A stretch of DNA of 37,804 nucleotides from Acetatifactor muris (GTDB lineage Bacteria > Bacillota > Clostridia > Lachnospirales > Lachnospiraceae), in NCBI GenBank assembly GCA_023663635.1, contig JAMPHD010000027.1, forward strand, positions 1-37,804, read 5' to 3'. A model generated the notes under the pieces. The model had not been told where the DNA came from. It ran no database searches and saw nothing but the letters and a program-made list of their open reading frames with translations. Both the position numbers and the translations under genes were made by a program. Of the stretch, positions 7,737 through 15,695 are shown piece by piece. Numbering within the stretch: the first letter of the stretch is position 1; each line of letters starts with the position of its first letter.

Positions 7737-8558
7737 CTACAGTATCATCAGCAGCGACAGAAAATAGATCATCGGCGCCGTCACGGTCATACTGTCAAAC
7801 CGGTCCATGATCCCGCCATGTCCCGGGATCAGCTTGCCATAATCTTTGATATCGTGATTTCTCTTGATGGCCGAGGCCGCCAGATCGCCCAACATGCTCA
7901 TGACGGCTCCCATGGCGCAGATAAAGGCGATGGCCCATGCCACCTGTTGATCCGGCAGAACCTTCTCCACGAAAAAGTATCCGTAGAGACCGCCGATCAG
8001 CGCGGCCCCCAACACGCCGCCGATACATCCCTCCAGAGATTTCTTGGGGCTGAGCCGCGGGAATATCTTCTTTTTGCCGATGAGTTTACCCACCGCATAG
8101 GCGCAGGTATCGCATCCCCAGGAACTGATGAGGATCATCCACACCATATAGATGCCCTGCGGACACATCCTTGTCAGGTACACGAAAGAGAGCAGAAGAG
8201 GCGCGTACAGGAAAGAAAACACCGCCGCCGCCACCTGCTCCGACCGATACTTGGGAAATGTGACCACATACACGAACATCTCCGCGATAAACACCGCCAC
8301 AATGCACATGAGCAGCCAGATCCTGTCCTCTGTGAAAAAGAGCATGAGATAATAAGCCGTCACTCCCGGATAGCCGATCAGCTCCAAGGCATTCAGTTTT
8401 CCCTTGCGCGACGCGCAGCCCAATGCCTTGGTCAGCTCCCTGTAGGCGACCATGGAACAAAAATACAGCGCCAACAACAGGGGCCATCCTCCGATGCTCA
8501 TGGCCAGAATCGCCATGACCAACAGGACCACTCCGCTGACTAATCTGGTCCAAAACAT
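7737..8558 (-). CDS. cdsA: Phosphatidate cytidylyltransferase (273 aa)
   Basis: Integral membrane enzyme that makes CDP-diacylglycerol from CTP and phosphatidic acid, the precursor for PgsA-dependent phosphatidylglycerol synthesis. The C-terminal CTP-transferase signature is clear: SAIKRNHDIKDYGKLIPGHG followed by GIMDRFDS, with the conserved KD, PGHGG and DRxD residues. Seven or eight hydrophobic segments are visible. The protein is of normal length. GGAGG lies 7 nt before the start codon, only a few bases after the uppS stop codon, so the two genes are likely translationally linked. The pgsA gene that uses its product is elsewhere in this window (22593-23228). Confidence 0.96.
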   Translation of the reverse strand: MFWTRLVSGVVLLVMAILAMSIGGWPLLLALYFCSMVAYRELTKALGCASRKGKLNALELIGYPGVTAYYLMLFFTEDRIWLLMCIVAVFIAEMFVYVVTFPKYRSEQVAAAVFSFLYAPLLLSFVYLTRMCPQGIYMVWMILISSWGCDTCAYAVGKLIGKKKIFPRLSPKKSLEGCIGGVLGAALIGGLYGYFFVEKVLPDQQVAWAIAFICAMGAVMSMLGDLAASAIKRNHDIKDYGKLIPGHGGIMDRFDSMTVTAPMIYFLSLLMIL

Positions 8559-8560
8559 TT

Positions 8561-9280
8561 CTATTCCTCCTTCAGACCCCCGTACTTTCTGTCTCTATGA
8601 TTATATGCCTCCACGGCCCTGAGCAATTCTTCTTTTGTGAAATCCGGCCATGCCACGGGGGTAAAATAAAACTCCGTGTAGGCCGACTGCCACAACAGGA
8701 AATTGGAGATCCGCTGCTCATTGCAGGTACGGATCAGAAGATCCGGATCCGGTATGCCTGCAGTGTCCAGATGTTCCGCCAACAGACTCTCCGTCACATC
8801 CTCCGCTCTCAGTTCTCCGGCCGCCACCTTCTCCGCCACCCGGCGGGCGGCCCTTGTCATCTCATCCCTGCCGCCGTAATTGATGGCCACCTGAAAATGC
8901 AGTCCGTCATTGTGGGCGGTGGCCTGCTCCAACTCCGCGATCTTGACGCGCAGATCCTCGTCAAGCCTTGAGACATCCCCGATGACCTTCACGCACATAT
9001 GATTCTTCTCCGCCGTCTTTAAGCAGTTCTTCATATAATTGCGCAGCAGTTTCATCAGAGCGTCCACCTCATCCTGCGGCCTGTTCCAATTCTCCGTGGA
9101 GAAGGCATAGACCGTCAGATAGCGAATGCCCATCTTATATGCCTCCTCGCAGATGACCTCCACGGTCTTGGCACCCTCCGCGTGTCCGTAATTGCGGGGC
9201 ATCTTCCTGGCCTTGGCCCAACGGCCGTTGCCGTCCAATATGATCGCCACATGGCGTGGCATCCGTAAATTCTCTTCCAT
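8561..9280 (-). CDS. uppS: Undecaprenyl diphosphate synthase (239 aa)
   Basis: Cis-prenyltransferase that makes the C55 lipid carrier for peptidoglycan and other envelope polymers. Characteristic motifs are ILDGNGRWAKAR near residue 14 with the catalytic Asp, the following RNYGHAEGAKTV, the STENWNRP motif around 70, and the C-terminal RISNFLLWQSAYTEFYF segment. Length is typical (about 240-250). A GAGG site lies 7 nt before the ATG. It follows frr after a 118-bp gap that contains no recognised gene or terminator. Confidence 0.96.
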   Translation of the reverse strand: MEENLRMPRHVAIILDGNGRWAKARKMPRNYGHAEGAKTVEVICEEAYKMGIRYLTVYAFSTENWNRPQDEVDALMKLLRNYMKNCLKTAEKNHMCVKVIGDVSRLDEDLRVKIAELEQATAHNDGLHFQVAINYGGRDEMTRAARRVAEKVAAGELRAEDVTESLLAEHLDTAGIPDPDLLIRTCNEQRISNFLLWQSAYTEFYFTPVAWPDFTKEELLRAVEAYNHRDRKYGGLKEE

Positions 9281-9398
9281 TTATCATCCTCATCCGAGCC
9301 AAACAACGGGCAGCATCCTCTGCGTACCGCCCATGTTAAAGATAGGGCGGTCGGGCATGGTACTTTTGCCCTCTCCGCCCCCGTTTGCCCGCTGCGTT

Positions 9399-9950
9399 CT
9401 AAACCGTCATGATCTCTTTGGACTTGGCATCCATCAGACCGTCGATCTCCTTGACATATTTATCCGTCAGTTTCTGGAGCTGATCCTCCATCTGCTTGAT
9501 CTCATCCTCGGAGATCTCCGTCTTGCTCAACTTCTTGAGCGCGTCATTGCCGTCGCGTCTGATATTGCGCACCGCAACCTTGGCGTCCTCCGCCTTCTTC
9601 TTGACATCCTTCACCAGATCCTTTCTGCGCTCCTCGGTGAGTTCAGGGAACACCAGACGGATCACATTGCCGTCATTGGAGGGGTTGATGCCCAGATCCG
9701 ATGTCTGGATCGCCTTCTCGATCTCACGGATCATATTCTTCTCCCAAGGCGCGATCTGAATGATGCGGGCCTCGGGAACGGTCACATTGCCGACCTGTTG
9801 AATGGGAGTGGGCGTGCCGTAGTAATCCACGCGGATCTTGTCCAACACATGGGGATTGGCTCTCCCCGCGCGGATTCCCGCGTAATCCTGCTCCAGAAAA
9901 CTGATTGCTTTTTTCATCTTGTCATCGTACTGCTCTAATCTTGCGTCCAT
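9399..9950 (-). CDS. frr: Ribosome recycling factor (183 aa)
   Basis: Releases ribosomes from mRNA after termination, together with EF-G. The sequence shows the expected pattern across its whole length: an N-terminal helix with DDKMKKAISFLEQDYAGIRAGRANP, the domain II segment VDYYGTPTPIQQVGNV, and the C-terminal helical pair RRKDLVKDVKKKAEDAKVAVRN. Its length matches the family (about 185). GGAGG lies 4 nt before the ATG. It sits 69 bp after pyrH in the conserved pyrH-frr-uppS-cdsA order. Confidence 0.97.
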   Translation of the reverse strand: MDARLEQYDDKMKKAISFLEQDYAGIRAGRANPHVLDKIRVDYYGTPTPIQQVGNVTVPEARIIQIAPWEKNMIREIEKAIQTSDLGINPSNDGNVIRLVFPELTEERRKDLVKDVKKKAEDAKVAVRNIRRDGNDALKKLSKTEISEDEIKQMEDQLQKLTDKYVKEIDGLMDAKSKEIMTV

Positions 9951-10019
9951 ATTTCCTCCGTTTCCCTGTCCGGGACTCCATAATCCTGACTCTTGATCTC
10001 CTTTGACCCGAAAAACTCT

Positions 10020-10715
10020 CTACACGGTCACCTTGGTGCCGTGAAACTCTCCCTTCACGGCGTTGATAATGCTGTTGTCCTCATGCAGCCCGAACACCCA
10101 CATGGGCATTCGGTTGTCCCGCGCCATGATGGAGGCCGTCATATCCACCACCTGCAGATTGCGGGCGATCACCTCGTCGATGCTGACCTCATCGTACTTG
10201 CGGGCATTCGGATCCTTGGCGGGATCCGCGTCGTACACACCGTCTATGGACTTGGCGAGAAGGATCACGTCCGCGTCCACCTCCACGGCACGCAGCACCA
10301 CGCCGGTATCCGTGGAAAAATAGGGATGTCCCGTACCTCCCGCAAAGAAAATGACATGATTTGCGTCAAAGTATCTGTTCGCCCTGTCCTTGGAAAACAA
10401 CTCCGTAAAAGCGCCGCACTCAAAGGGTGTGAGGATATCCGTCATCATCCCCACGGAGCGAAAAATCTCCGATACATAAATGCAGTTCATCACCGTGGCG
10501 AGCATCCCGATCTGGTCCGCCTTGGTGCGGTCGATATTCTCGCTGGACCTGCCCCGCCAGAAATTGCCGCCGCCGATGACAATGCCCACCCGGATACCGT
10601 CATCCACCAATTCTTTGACCTGCAGTGCCACTCCCCGCGCGGTCTCCTCGTTTAGTCCGAACTTTTTGTCCCCTGCAAGCGCTTCCCCTGAAAGTTTCAA
10701 TAAAATTCTACGCAT
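10020..10715 (-). CDS. pyrH: UMP kinase (231 aa)
   Basis: Bacterial amino-acid-kinase-type uridylate kinase, which phosphorylates UMP to UDP for pyrimidine nucleotide supply. It begins with RRILLKLSGEALAG, followed by GGGNFWRGR and DQIGMLATVMN, then GTGHPYFSTDT and the C-terminal GTKVTV end typical of PyrH. A GGGGGA site precedes the ATG. In many Firmicutes rpsB and tsf lie just upstream; here a bactofilin gene takes that place, 40 bp away, so the usual cluster has been rearranged. Confidence 0.97.
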   Translation of the reverse strand: MRRILLKLSGEALAGDKKFGLNEETARGVALQVKELVDDGIRVGIVIGGGNFWRGRSSENIDRTKADQIGMLATVMNCIYVSEIFRSVGMMTDILTPFECGAFTELFSKDRANRYFDANHVIFFAGGTGHPYFSTDTGVVLRAVEVDADVILLAKSIDGVYDADPAKDPNARKYDEVSIDEVIARNLQVVDMTASIMARDNRMPMWVFGLHEDNSIINAVKGEFHGTKVTV

Positions 10716-10755
10716 GGTTTCCCCCGCTGCTTTCTGATACTATCCGGCCGACTGC

Positions 10756-12099
10756 CTATTTATTTTCCGCTTTGTCCTGCTTGGCCTTCTTATTGCTCTT
10801 GGTCTCGTTCTTATACTCATCAAAGAAATTGGTAGGGCTCACATCCGCATAGCACTGTGAACACATACCCTCGATCACCGCGCCGTTGTTGATCTGTACG
10901 GACTTGGACTTGATGTTGCCCATGACGATGGCCGAGGAATCCAGGATCACGGGACCCTGCACATCGATGTCGCCCTTCACCGCACCCGCGATAGCCGCGC
11001 TCTTGGCGGTAATGTTGCCGATGATCACGGAGCTGTCACCGATCTTCACCGCGCCCTCGCTGACCACCTCGCCGTTGATCTTGGCGCCTTCCGCATACAC
11101 TTCGGCCGCCTTGGAATTGCCGTTGATATGTCCGGTGATATTCAGTTTGCCCCGAATGTCAATATTGCCTTCCACCGTTCCCGTGACATCCATGGAACCC
11201 TCCGACATAATGTCTCCGTGAATCTGCATTCCCTCTGTGATCACTGCCACCTCATCCGATACAGGTCTGCTTACATAACTGTCCATCTCTTCCTCCGCTC
11301 CTTTACTCTCTTCTATGATTTCCGGATCCGCTGTCTGCGCCTCCGCTGTTTCCGCTGCCGCGTACGCAAATGCATCCGCGTCTGTCTTGTCCTCCGCGCC
11401 GGGCTCCGCCGCCAACTCCGCCGTATACTCTGCTGTCGGCTCCTCTGTCACAAACTCCTCCTGCGCGGATTCCGTCGCAAACCCCGATGCCGCATTCTCC
11501 TCCGCGGCGGGCTCCTCCGCAAATGCCGATGCCGTGTATGCCTCCGCCGCCGTGAACGCCGACGTCACATTCTCCTCAGCGGCAGACTCTGCCGTCTCAA
11601 ATGCCGTCGCCATATTCTCCTCCATGGCCGCAACCTCCGATGCCGTGTATGCCTCTGCCGCCGCGAACGCCGACGTCACATTCTCCTCCGCGCCGGATTC
11701 TGTTGCCGCAAACGCCGCCGCATAATCCGCAGCGGGCTCTGCCGCCATATCCGGTGCCGCAGCCCCGCCGGACAGCGCCACCGGCTCCGAGTCCTCGACG
11801 GGAAGGGTTTCCAGAGCTGCCGCCAACACATCCTCCAGAGAGGGCTCCGTGCTTTCCGCGGGCTCCGTACTTTCCACGGGCTCCACATTTTCCACGGGCT
11901 CCGTACTTTCCGCCCCGGTCACATCCTCGGGAACCTGTACCTCGTCGATATTTTTGAGCATCTCTTCCAGAGAAATATCTTCCGCGGACATCCCCACGGT
12001 CTCCGCGGGAGTCTCCTGTTCCTCCGAAACATCCGCCGAGGGCATCAGCTCATTGACCGCCTGTGACAGATCCTCCTTTAAATCCGAAAAAAATCCCAT
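10756..12099 (-). CDS. Bactofilin with a long acidic, repetitive N-terminal linker (447 aa)
   Basis: Polymer-forming cytoskeletal protein. The bactofilin beta-helix domain lies at about 283-412, with turn repeats such as GDIMSEG, GNIDIRG, GDIDVQG and GNIKSKS. A CSQC motif (413-416) and a Lys-rich tail follow. Classical bactofilins are 100-200 aa. Here residues 1-280 precede the domain and are mostly Ala/Glu/Ser/Thr rich. They contain four six-residue units of the ESTEPV type (about 64-86) and a 37-residue repeat whose core AAEENVTSAF appears at 137-146 and 173-182. The first residues, MGFFSDLKEDLSQAV, look like an amphipathic helix that could bind membrane or a partner. GGAGG lies 9 nt before the ATG at 12099; a longer reading frame overlaps the preceding gene and is unlikely. 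Being next to a polysaccharide deacetylase gene fits a role in localising envelope enzymes, as shown for other bactofilins. Confidence 0.93.
   Translation of the reverse strand: MGFFSDLKEDLSQAVNELMPSADVSEEQETPAETVGMSAEDISLEEMLKNIDEVQVPEDVTGAESTEPVENVEPVESTEPAESTEPSLEDVLAAALETLPVEDSEPVALSGGAAAPDMAAEPAADYAAAFAATESGAEENVTSAFAAAEAYTASEVAAMEENMATAFETAESAAEENVTSAFTAAEAYTASAFAEEPAAEENAASGFATESAQEEFVTEEPTAEYTAELAAEPGAEDKTDADAFAYAAAETAEAQTADPEIIEESKGAEEEMDSYVSRPVSDEVAVITEGMQIHGDIMSEGSMDVTGTVEGNIDIRGKLNITGHINGNSKAAEVYAEGAKINGEVVSEGAVKIGDSSVIIGNITAKSAAIAGAVKGDIDVQGPVILDSSAIVMGNIKSKSVQINNGAVIEGMCSQCYADVSPTNFFDEYKNETKSNKKAKQDKAENK
11527..11694. repeat. 111-bp-spaced coding repeat in the bactofilin linker
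   Basis: Two nearly identical stretches encoding [GA]AEENVTSAF[AT]AAEAYTAS are spaced 37 codons apart, with a weaker third copy at about 198-208 of the protein (AAEENAASGFA). Confidence 0.75.
11842..11910. repeat. 18-bp tandem coding repeat in the bactofilin linker
   Basis: About four units of 18 bp encode ESTEPV, ENVEPV, ESTEPA and ESTEPS. The plus strand repeats GGGCTCCGTRCTTTCC-like units. Confidence 0.75.
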
Positions 12100-12130
12100 T
12101 TTATCAGCACCTCCATTATATATTTCTTCG

Positions 12131-13075
12131 CTAGTGTACATGTTGTACGGGCACCGTGTCCTCCGTGATCGGCAATATCGCGGTGTCCTCCATGGCCAAT
12201 ATCTTCTCGATGATCTGGGGCAGGGCTTCCACGGTGGTGGGCTTGTCCGCCGAATCATGCATCAGGACGATCGCCGTGTTCCAACGCTCCAGATCCGCCG
12301 TGCTGTTCTCCACCAGTGTGTCCGGATCGAGCAACTTGCTGCCGCCGTCTCCCGAGGCAACGTTCCAGTCAAAGAACACCACATCCTGACTGTCCAGGTA
12401 GTCCATGAACACATGCATGTCCTCCTTGCTCACCGTGTTGGAACTTCCGCCCGGAAACCTGTAGAACCTGCAGGATATCCCCGTCAGTTCCTCCAGATAG
12501 TCGCGCTGTCTCACAAAATCCTCCTCAAAACTCTCCTGCGAGGCATACAGTTCGGAGTATTTGTGACTGTAGGAGTGCATACCCAGAGTATGTCCCTCCT
12601 CCACGATCCTGAGCAGCGCCTCCTTGGATGAGTCGTCCTCCTTGCCGACCACAAAGAAAGTAGCTTTGACATCATATTCTGCCAGTATATCCAAAATATC
12701 ATCCGTGTAAATGCTCGGCCCGTCATCAAAGGTCAGATACACCTTGTGGCGGATGTCCTCTGCGGTATCTTCTGCAGACTGCGCGGATTCGGAGGATTCC
12801 TCCCCTGTCTCCCGCTCCCCGTCTTCAGGCTCCACGGCGGGATCCCGCGTCCGGTCGGGCGACTGCGCCTGCGTCCTGACATACTGCTCCAATGCCGAAA
12901 GCCTCTCGGAGAGTTCATCGATCTCCCGGTTCAATCCCCTGATCCTGCACAGCATGACCGCGCAACATAGGATTGGCGTCCACAGCAGGATCATCAATGT
13001 GAGGACGATCAGCCTTTTCAGTCTGCGAACCCGCTTTTGTCTGGCGGAAACATTTGATTTTGCGTCTCCTGCCAT
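12131..13075 (-). CDS. Membrane-anchored polysaccharide deacetylase (314 aa)
   Basis: A carbohydrate esterase family 4 (NodB-homology) enzyme that removes N- or O-acetyl groups from an envelope glycan, probably peptidoglycan. A single N-terminal membrane anchor (about 22-43) follows a basic stretch, so the catalytic part is outside. A short coiled coil (48-66) and an acidic linker (70-108) lead to the NodB domain. The metal and catalytic motifs are present: TFDDGP (115-120), HSYSH (167-171), then RFPGGSSN, DWNVASGD and IVLMHD. The chain is complete. It is the first gene of a leftward unit and ends 31 bp before the bactofilin start. A promoter with TATACT lies just upstream. The exact substrate cannot be told from the sequence. 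Confidence 0.93.
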   Translation of the reverse strand: MAGDAKSNVSARQKRVRRLKRLIVLTLMILLWTPILCCAVMLCRIRGLNREIDELSERLSALEQYVRTQAQSPDRTRDPAVEPEDGERETGEESSESAQSAEDTAEDIRHKVYLTFDDGPSIYTDDILDILAEYDVKATFFVVGKEDDSSKEALLRIVEEGHTLGMHSYSHKYSELYASQESFEEDFVRQRDYLEELTGISCRFYRFPGGSSNTVSKEDMHVFMDYLDSQDVVFFDWNVASGDGGSKLLDPDTLVENSTADLERWNTAIVLMHDSADKPTTVEALPQIIEKILAMEDTAILPITEDTVPVQHVH

Positions 13076-13110
13076 ACCCTCATACTCCTCTAATCAGACA
13101 TTTCCATATC

Positions 13111-13139
13111 AGTATAGCATATTCTCCTTTTTGGGGAAA
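13111..13139 (-). promoter_or_regulatory. Extended -10 promoter of the deacetylase-bactofilin unit
   Basis: The minus strand shows TGCTATACT (13111-13119), an extended -10, with a weak TTTCCC -35 (13134-13139) at 17-bp spacing. It lies 36 bp from the deacetylase start and is divergent from the DAHP synthase promoter. Confidence 0.6.
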
Positions 13140-13163
13140 GTAAAAATAATAAAAAAGTTAAAA

Positions 13164-13192
13164 TTGCATATTTAGACAAGTTATACTATAAT
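13164..13192 (+). promoter_or_regulatory. Sigma-A promoter of the DAHP synthase gene
   Basis: TTGCAT (13164-13169), a 17-bp spacer and a perfect TATAAT (13187-13192). The leader of about 80 nt holds a small hairpin GGCGC-AAA-GCGCC just before the ribosome site; I see no T-box or trp-type leader. Confidence 0.8.
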
Positions 13193-13281
13193 AGTTCCGA
13201 GCCGTGCGGACTGCCCTTATGCATGCCGGGCGGCGCAAAGAGAAAGATATGGCGCAAAGCGCCTTAAAATGGAGGATGAAC

Positions 13282-14310
13282 ATGAGCTTTGAATTTATCA
13301 AGAGACTGCCCACTCCCGCGGAAATATTGGAGGAGCATCCGCTTCCCAAGGAGTTGGCCGAGCTGAAGAAAAAGAGAGATGCCGAGATCCGCGACGTCAT
13401 CACCGGCAAAAGCAACAAATTTCTGGTGATCATCGGCCCCTGCTCCGCGGACAACGAGGATTCCGTCTGCGATTATGTAAACCGCCTGGCCAAGATCAAC
13501 GACAAGGTGAGCGACAAGCTGATCCTGATCCCCAGGATTTACACCAATAAACCCCGCACCACCGGCGAGGGCTACAAGGGAATGGTGCATCAGCCCGACC
13601 CTGAGCAGAAACCTGATTTCGTGGCCGGTCTGGTCGCCATCCGCAAAATGCATATCCGCGCCTTTGAGGAGACGGGATTGTCCGCTGCCGATGAGATGCT
13701 CTACCCGGAGAACTGGGGATATCTGTCGGATGTCCTGTCCTATGTGGCCATCGGAGCCCGCTCCGTTGAGGATCAGCAACACCGTCTGACCGTCAGCGGC
13801 TTTGATGTGCCGGCAGGCATGAAAAATCCCACCAGCGGAGACTTCTCCGTGATGCTGAACGCGGTCTACGCGGCGCAGCACCACCACTCCTTTATCTACC
13901 GGGGTTGGGAGGTGAATACCACCGGCAATGACATGGCGCACACCATCCTGCGCGGAGCCACCAACAAGCACGGCCAGAACAATCCCAACTACCACTACGA
14001 GGACTTGAACCGCCTTCTGGAAATGTATGACGCAAGGGATCTCAAGAACCCGGCCTGTGTCATCGACACCAACCACTCCAATTCCAACAAGCAGTTCAAG
14101 CAGCAGGTCCGGATCGCCAAGGAGATCATGCACAACCGCAAGCTCAATCCGGACATCCACAAGTTGGTGAAAGGCCTGATGATCGAGAGCTACATTGAAG
14201 AGGGCTGCCAGAAGATCGGCGAGGGCGTGTACGGCAAATCCATCACCGACCCCTGTCTGGGATGGGCGGACACGGAGCGGCTCATCTATGATCTGGCCGA
14301 GTACGAATGA
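13282..14310 (+). CDS. 3-deoxy-7-phosphoheptulonate synthase, class I AroG type (342 aa)
   Basis: First enzyme of the shikimate pathway: it condenses phosphoenolpyruvate and erythrose 4-phosphate. The class I pattern is clear: PTPAEILEEHPLP at the start, VIIGPCSADN with the metal-binding Cys, RIYTNKPRTTGEGYKGM, LSDVLSYVAIGARSVEDQQH, then CVIDTNHSNSNKQ. Length matches E. coli AroF/G/H (about 350). I choose the ATG at 13282 because GGAGG lies 6 nt before it; upstream in-frame ATGs lack a site. The gene stands alone, under its own promoter. Which aromatic amino acid inhibits it cannot be read from the sequence. Its stop codon lies in a 26-bp tandem duplication. Confidence 0.95.
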   Translation: MSFEFIKRLPTPAEILEEHPLPKELAELKKKRDAEIRDVITGKSNKFLVIIGPCSADNEDSVCDYVNRLAKINDKVSDKLILIPRIYTNKPRTTGEGYKGMVHQPDPEQKPDFVAGLVAIRKMHIRAFEETGLSAADEMLYPENWGYLSDVLSYVAIGARSVEDQQHRLTVSGFDVPAGMKNPTSGDFSVMLNAVYAAQHHHSFIYRGWEVNTTGNDMAHTILRGATNKHGQNNPNYHYEDLNRLLEMYDARDLKNPACVIDTNHSNSNKQFKQQVRIAKEIMHNRKLNPDIHKLVKGLMIESYIEEGCQKIGEGVYGKSITDPCLGWADTERLIYDLAEYE

Positions 14311-14352
14311 TCGTCCGATCCGACGGGTACGAATGATCACCCGATCCGCCAA
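14301..14352. repeat. 26-bp tandem duplication over two convergent stop codons
   Basis: Two adjacent units (14301-14326 and 14327-14352), each beginning GTACGAATGATC, are about 80 percent identical. The first contains the stop of the DAHP synthase gene; the second contains the stop of the convergent SpoIIM-like gene. Confidence 0.8.
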
Positions 14353-14945
14353 AATGCCCTCAGTATCGCGGGATTGACATAGCTCTCCAACGCACATCCC
14401 GCCACCATCACTAAGAATATGACCAACAGAGAAAAGATCCGCCCGAATACGGCGGGTCTTTTTGCGAGATAAGAGCCGTCCCTAAATTCGGCCTCCGTCC
14501 CGGCGCCCCGATAACGCTTCTTTCCATAGATCATACGGCAGGTCTTCTCGCACCACAATAGCAGCGCATAGATCGCCGGACCGTACAGAAGATACTGGGG
14601 CAAAGTCGCCGCCGACACCAGAAGGATTCCCCTCACGCCGTACCGCAGCACCCCGGCGGCCAGAAAAGCCCCCGTTGCCAGACCGTACCAACCCGCCGCG
14701 AACACACAGGCGGCCACCCCCAGATAAGTGGTGGCGATCAGAGCCATCGCCCCGACAAACAGCATACGCTTTCTCAATACAAAAGCAAAAAGAACACTGC
14801 CGTCCGTGGCCGCGGACGACATATACCGCAAGGTATCCTCGTCCAACAGCCCCGTGTTTTCCAGCAAAATGTCCTTTCCCAAATTCATCATAAGGATTCC
14901 GGCTATCAGTCCCACCGGAAAAATATACCCGTAAGAGCGTTTCAC
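14337..14945 (-). CDS. SpoIIM-like membrane protein (202 aa)
   Basis: A multi-pass membrane protein resembling stage II sporulation protein M (DUF95), which in Bacillus is part of the DMP complex that drives engulfment. Five or six hydrophobic segments are visible. The ending segment GCALESYVNPAILRAF matches the SpoIIM pattern in which a conserved acidic residue lies in the last helix before a Pro. A polar loop of about 30 residues with many Arg and Lys precedes the last helix. The start is probably the GTG at 14945, 8 nt after GGAGG; another GTG two codons upstream is too close to that site. The Nudix gene just upstream supports the call, because nudF and spoIIM are also near neighbours in Bacillus. 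The family call is moderately confident; a sporulation role is inferred. Confidence 0.7.
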   Translation of the reverse strand: MKRSYGYIFPVGLIAGILMMNLGKDILLENTGLLDEDTLRYMSSAATDGSVLFAFVLRKRMLFVGAMALIATTYLGVAACVFAAGWYGLATGAFLAAGVLRYGVRGILLVSAATLPQYLLYGPAIYALLLWCEKTCRMIYGKKRYRGAGTEAEFRDGSYLAKRPAVFGRIFSLLVIFLVMVAGCALESYVNPAILRAFWRIG

Positions 14946-15016
14946 CCGCACTGCCTCCCCCGCCTTGTCTCCTTCAATATATGCAGGTCGGCGGGCTTTC
15001 AGTCCTCCTGTGCGTT

Positions 15017-15559
15017 CTAATCCTCCTGCCCGTATTTGGCCGCGTAGGTCAGGATGCCGCAGATGGTCTTGGAATCCTGAATCTTGCTTTCAAATATCAT
15101 CTGCATCAGATCCTCCAAAGCCCATGCCTCCACGTTCAGATACTCGTCCTCGTCCGTGTGCTGTGATCCCGGCTGCAGATCCCTCGCCAGATAAATATCT
15201 ATTTTCTCATTGCAGAAAGCCACTGTGGTATAGATGGAGTTTAAAAGTTCCAACTCCCCGCAGACATATCCCGTCTCCTCCTCCAACTCTCTGGCCGCGG
15301 CACGGTCCGTGGGCTCTTCCCTGCCGTTCAGCCCGCCGGCGGGAATCTCCAGAGTCTCCCTCTCCAACGCGTTGCGGTACTGCCGCACCATCACCAGTTT
15401 GCCGTCTCCTCTCACCGCCACCACGGCGGCGGCGCCCTTGTGGTCGATCAGATCCCATTTGGCCACATTGCCGTTGGGTATCTGCATGGTATCCTGATAG
15501 TAATCAAGGATCGCCCCCTTCGCGATCAGGGTGCGCTCCAAACGCTTATATTCCGCCAT
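15017..15559 (-). CDS. Nudix hydrolase, ADP-ribose pyrophosphatase type (180 aa)
   Basis: A NudF-like enzyme that probably hydrolyses ADP-ribose to AMP and ribose 5-phosphate. It has a full Nudix box matching GX5EX7REUXEEXGU, from GLNGREEP through RELEEETGY at about 95-117. Upstream lies the substrate region KWDLIDHKGAAAVVAV and VRQYRNALERETLEIPAGG, typical of this subfamily. The C-terminal ARDLQPGSQHTDEDEYLNVEAW segment also fits. The start is the second of two adjacent ATGs, 5 nt after AGGAGG. The next gene, 71 bp downstream, is the SpoIIM-like gene. Confidence 0.92.
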   Translation of the reverse strand: MAEYKRLERTLIAKGAILDYYQDTMQIPNGNVAKWDLIDHKGAAAVVAVRGDGKLVMVRQYRNALERETLEIPAGGLNGREEPTDRAAARELEEETGYVCGELELLNSIYTTVAFCNEKIDIYLARDLQPGSQHTDEDEYLNVEAWALEDLMQMIFESKIQDSKTICGILTYAAKYGQED

Positions 15560-15581
15560 CATATCCTCCTTCTGTCCGAAA

Positions 15582-15695
15582 CCGGGTTGTTCGCCGTCCT
15601 GTTCGCGGCCGGGTTATTCGCCGCCCATCCTGTTCACGGTCGGGTTGTCCGCCGGCCGCTTTGCTCACAGCAGGGTCCGCCGGCCGCCCCGCTCA
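15582..15695. repeat. Degenerate ~30-bp tandem repeat after the aminotransferase stop
   Basis: Units beginning CCGGGTTGTTCGCCG (15582), CCGGGTTATTCGCCG (15609) and TCGGGTTGTCCGCCG (15640) run in tandem, followed by a partial unit at 15676 that reaches the aminotransferase stop codon (15693-15695). The repeats fill nearly the whole gap between the two genes. Confidence 0.75.

Noticed and set aside
9281..9398. Short leader-peptide frame (22 codons) between frr and uppS
   Set aside because: It starts with an ATG but has no good ribosome site and no recognisable pattern. I cannot support it as a gene.
11542..11910. CRISPR-like periodicity in the bactofilin gene
   Set aside because: The repeats are in-frame coding units without unique spacers of constant size, and no cas gene is near.
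13193..13281. T-box or peptide attenuator before the DAHP synthase gene
   Set aside because: The leader is only about 80 nt, with a single small hairpin, no T-box sequence and no run of aromatic codons.
13264..14397. 377-residue minus-strand frame over the DAHP synthase gene
   Set aside because: Antisense of a clear enzyme gene; no promoter or ribosome site and no recognisable domain.
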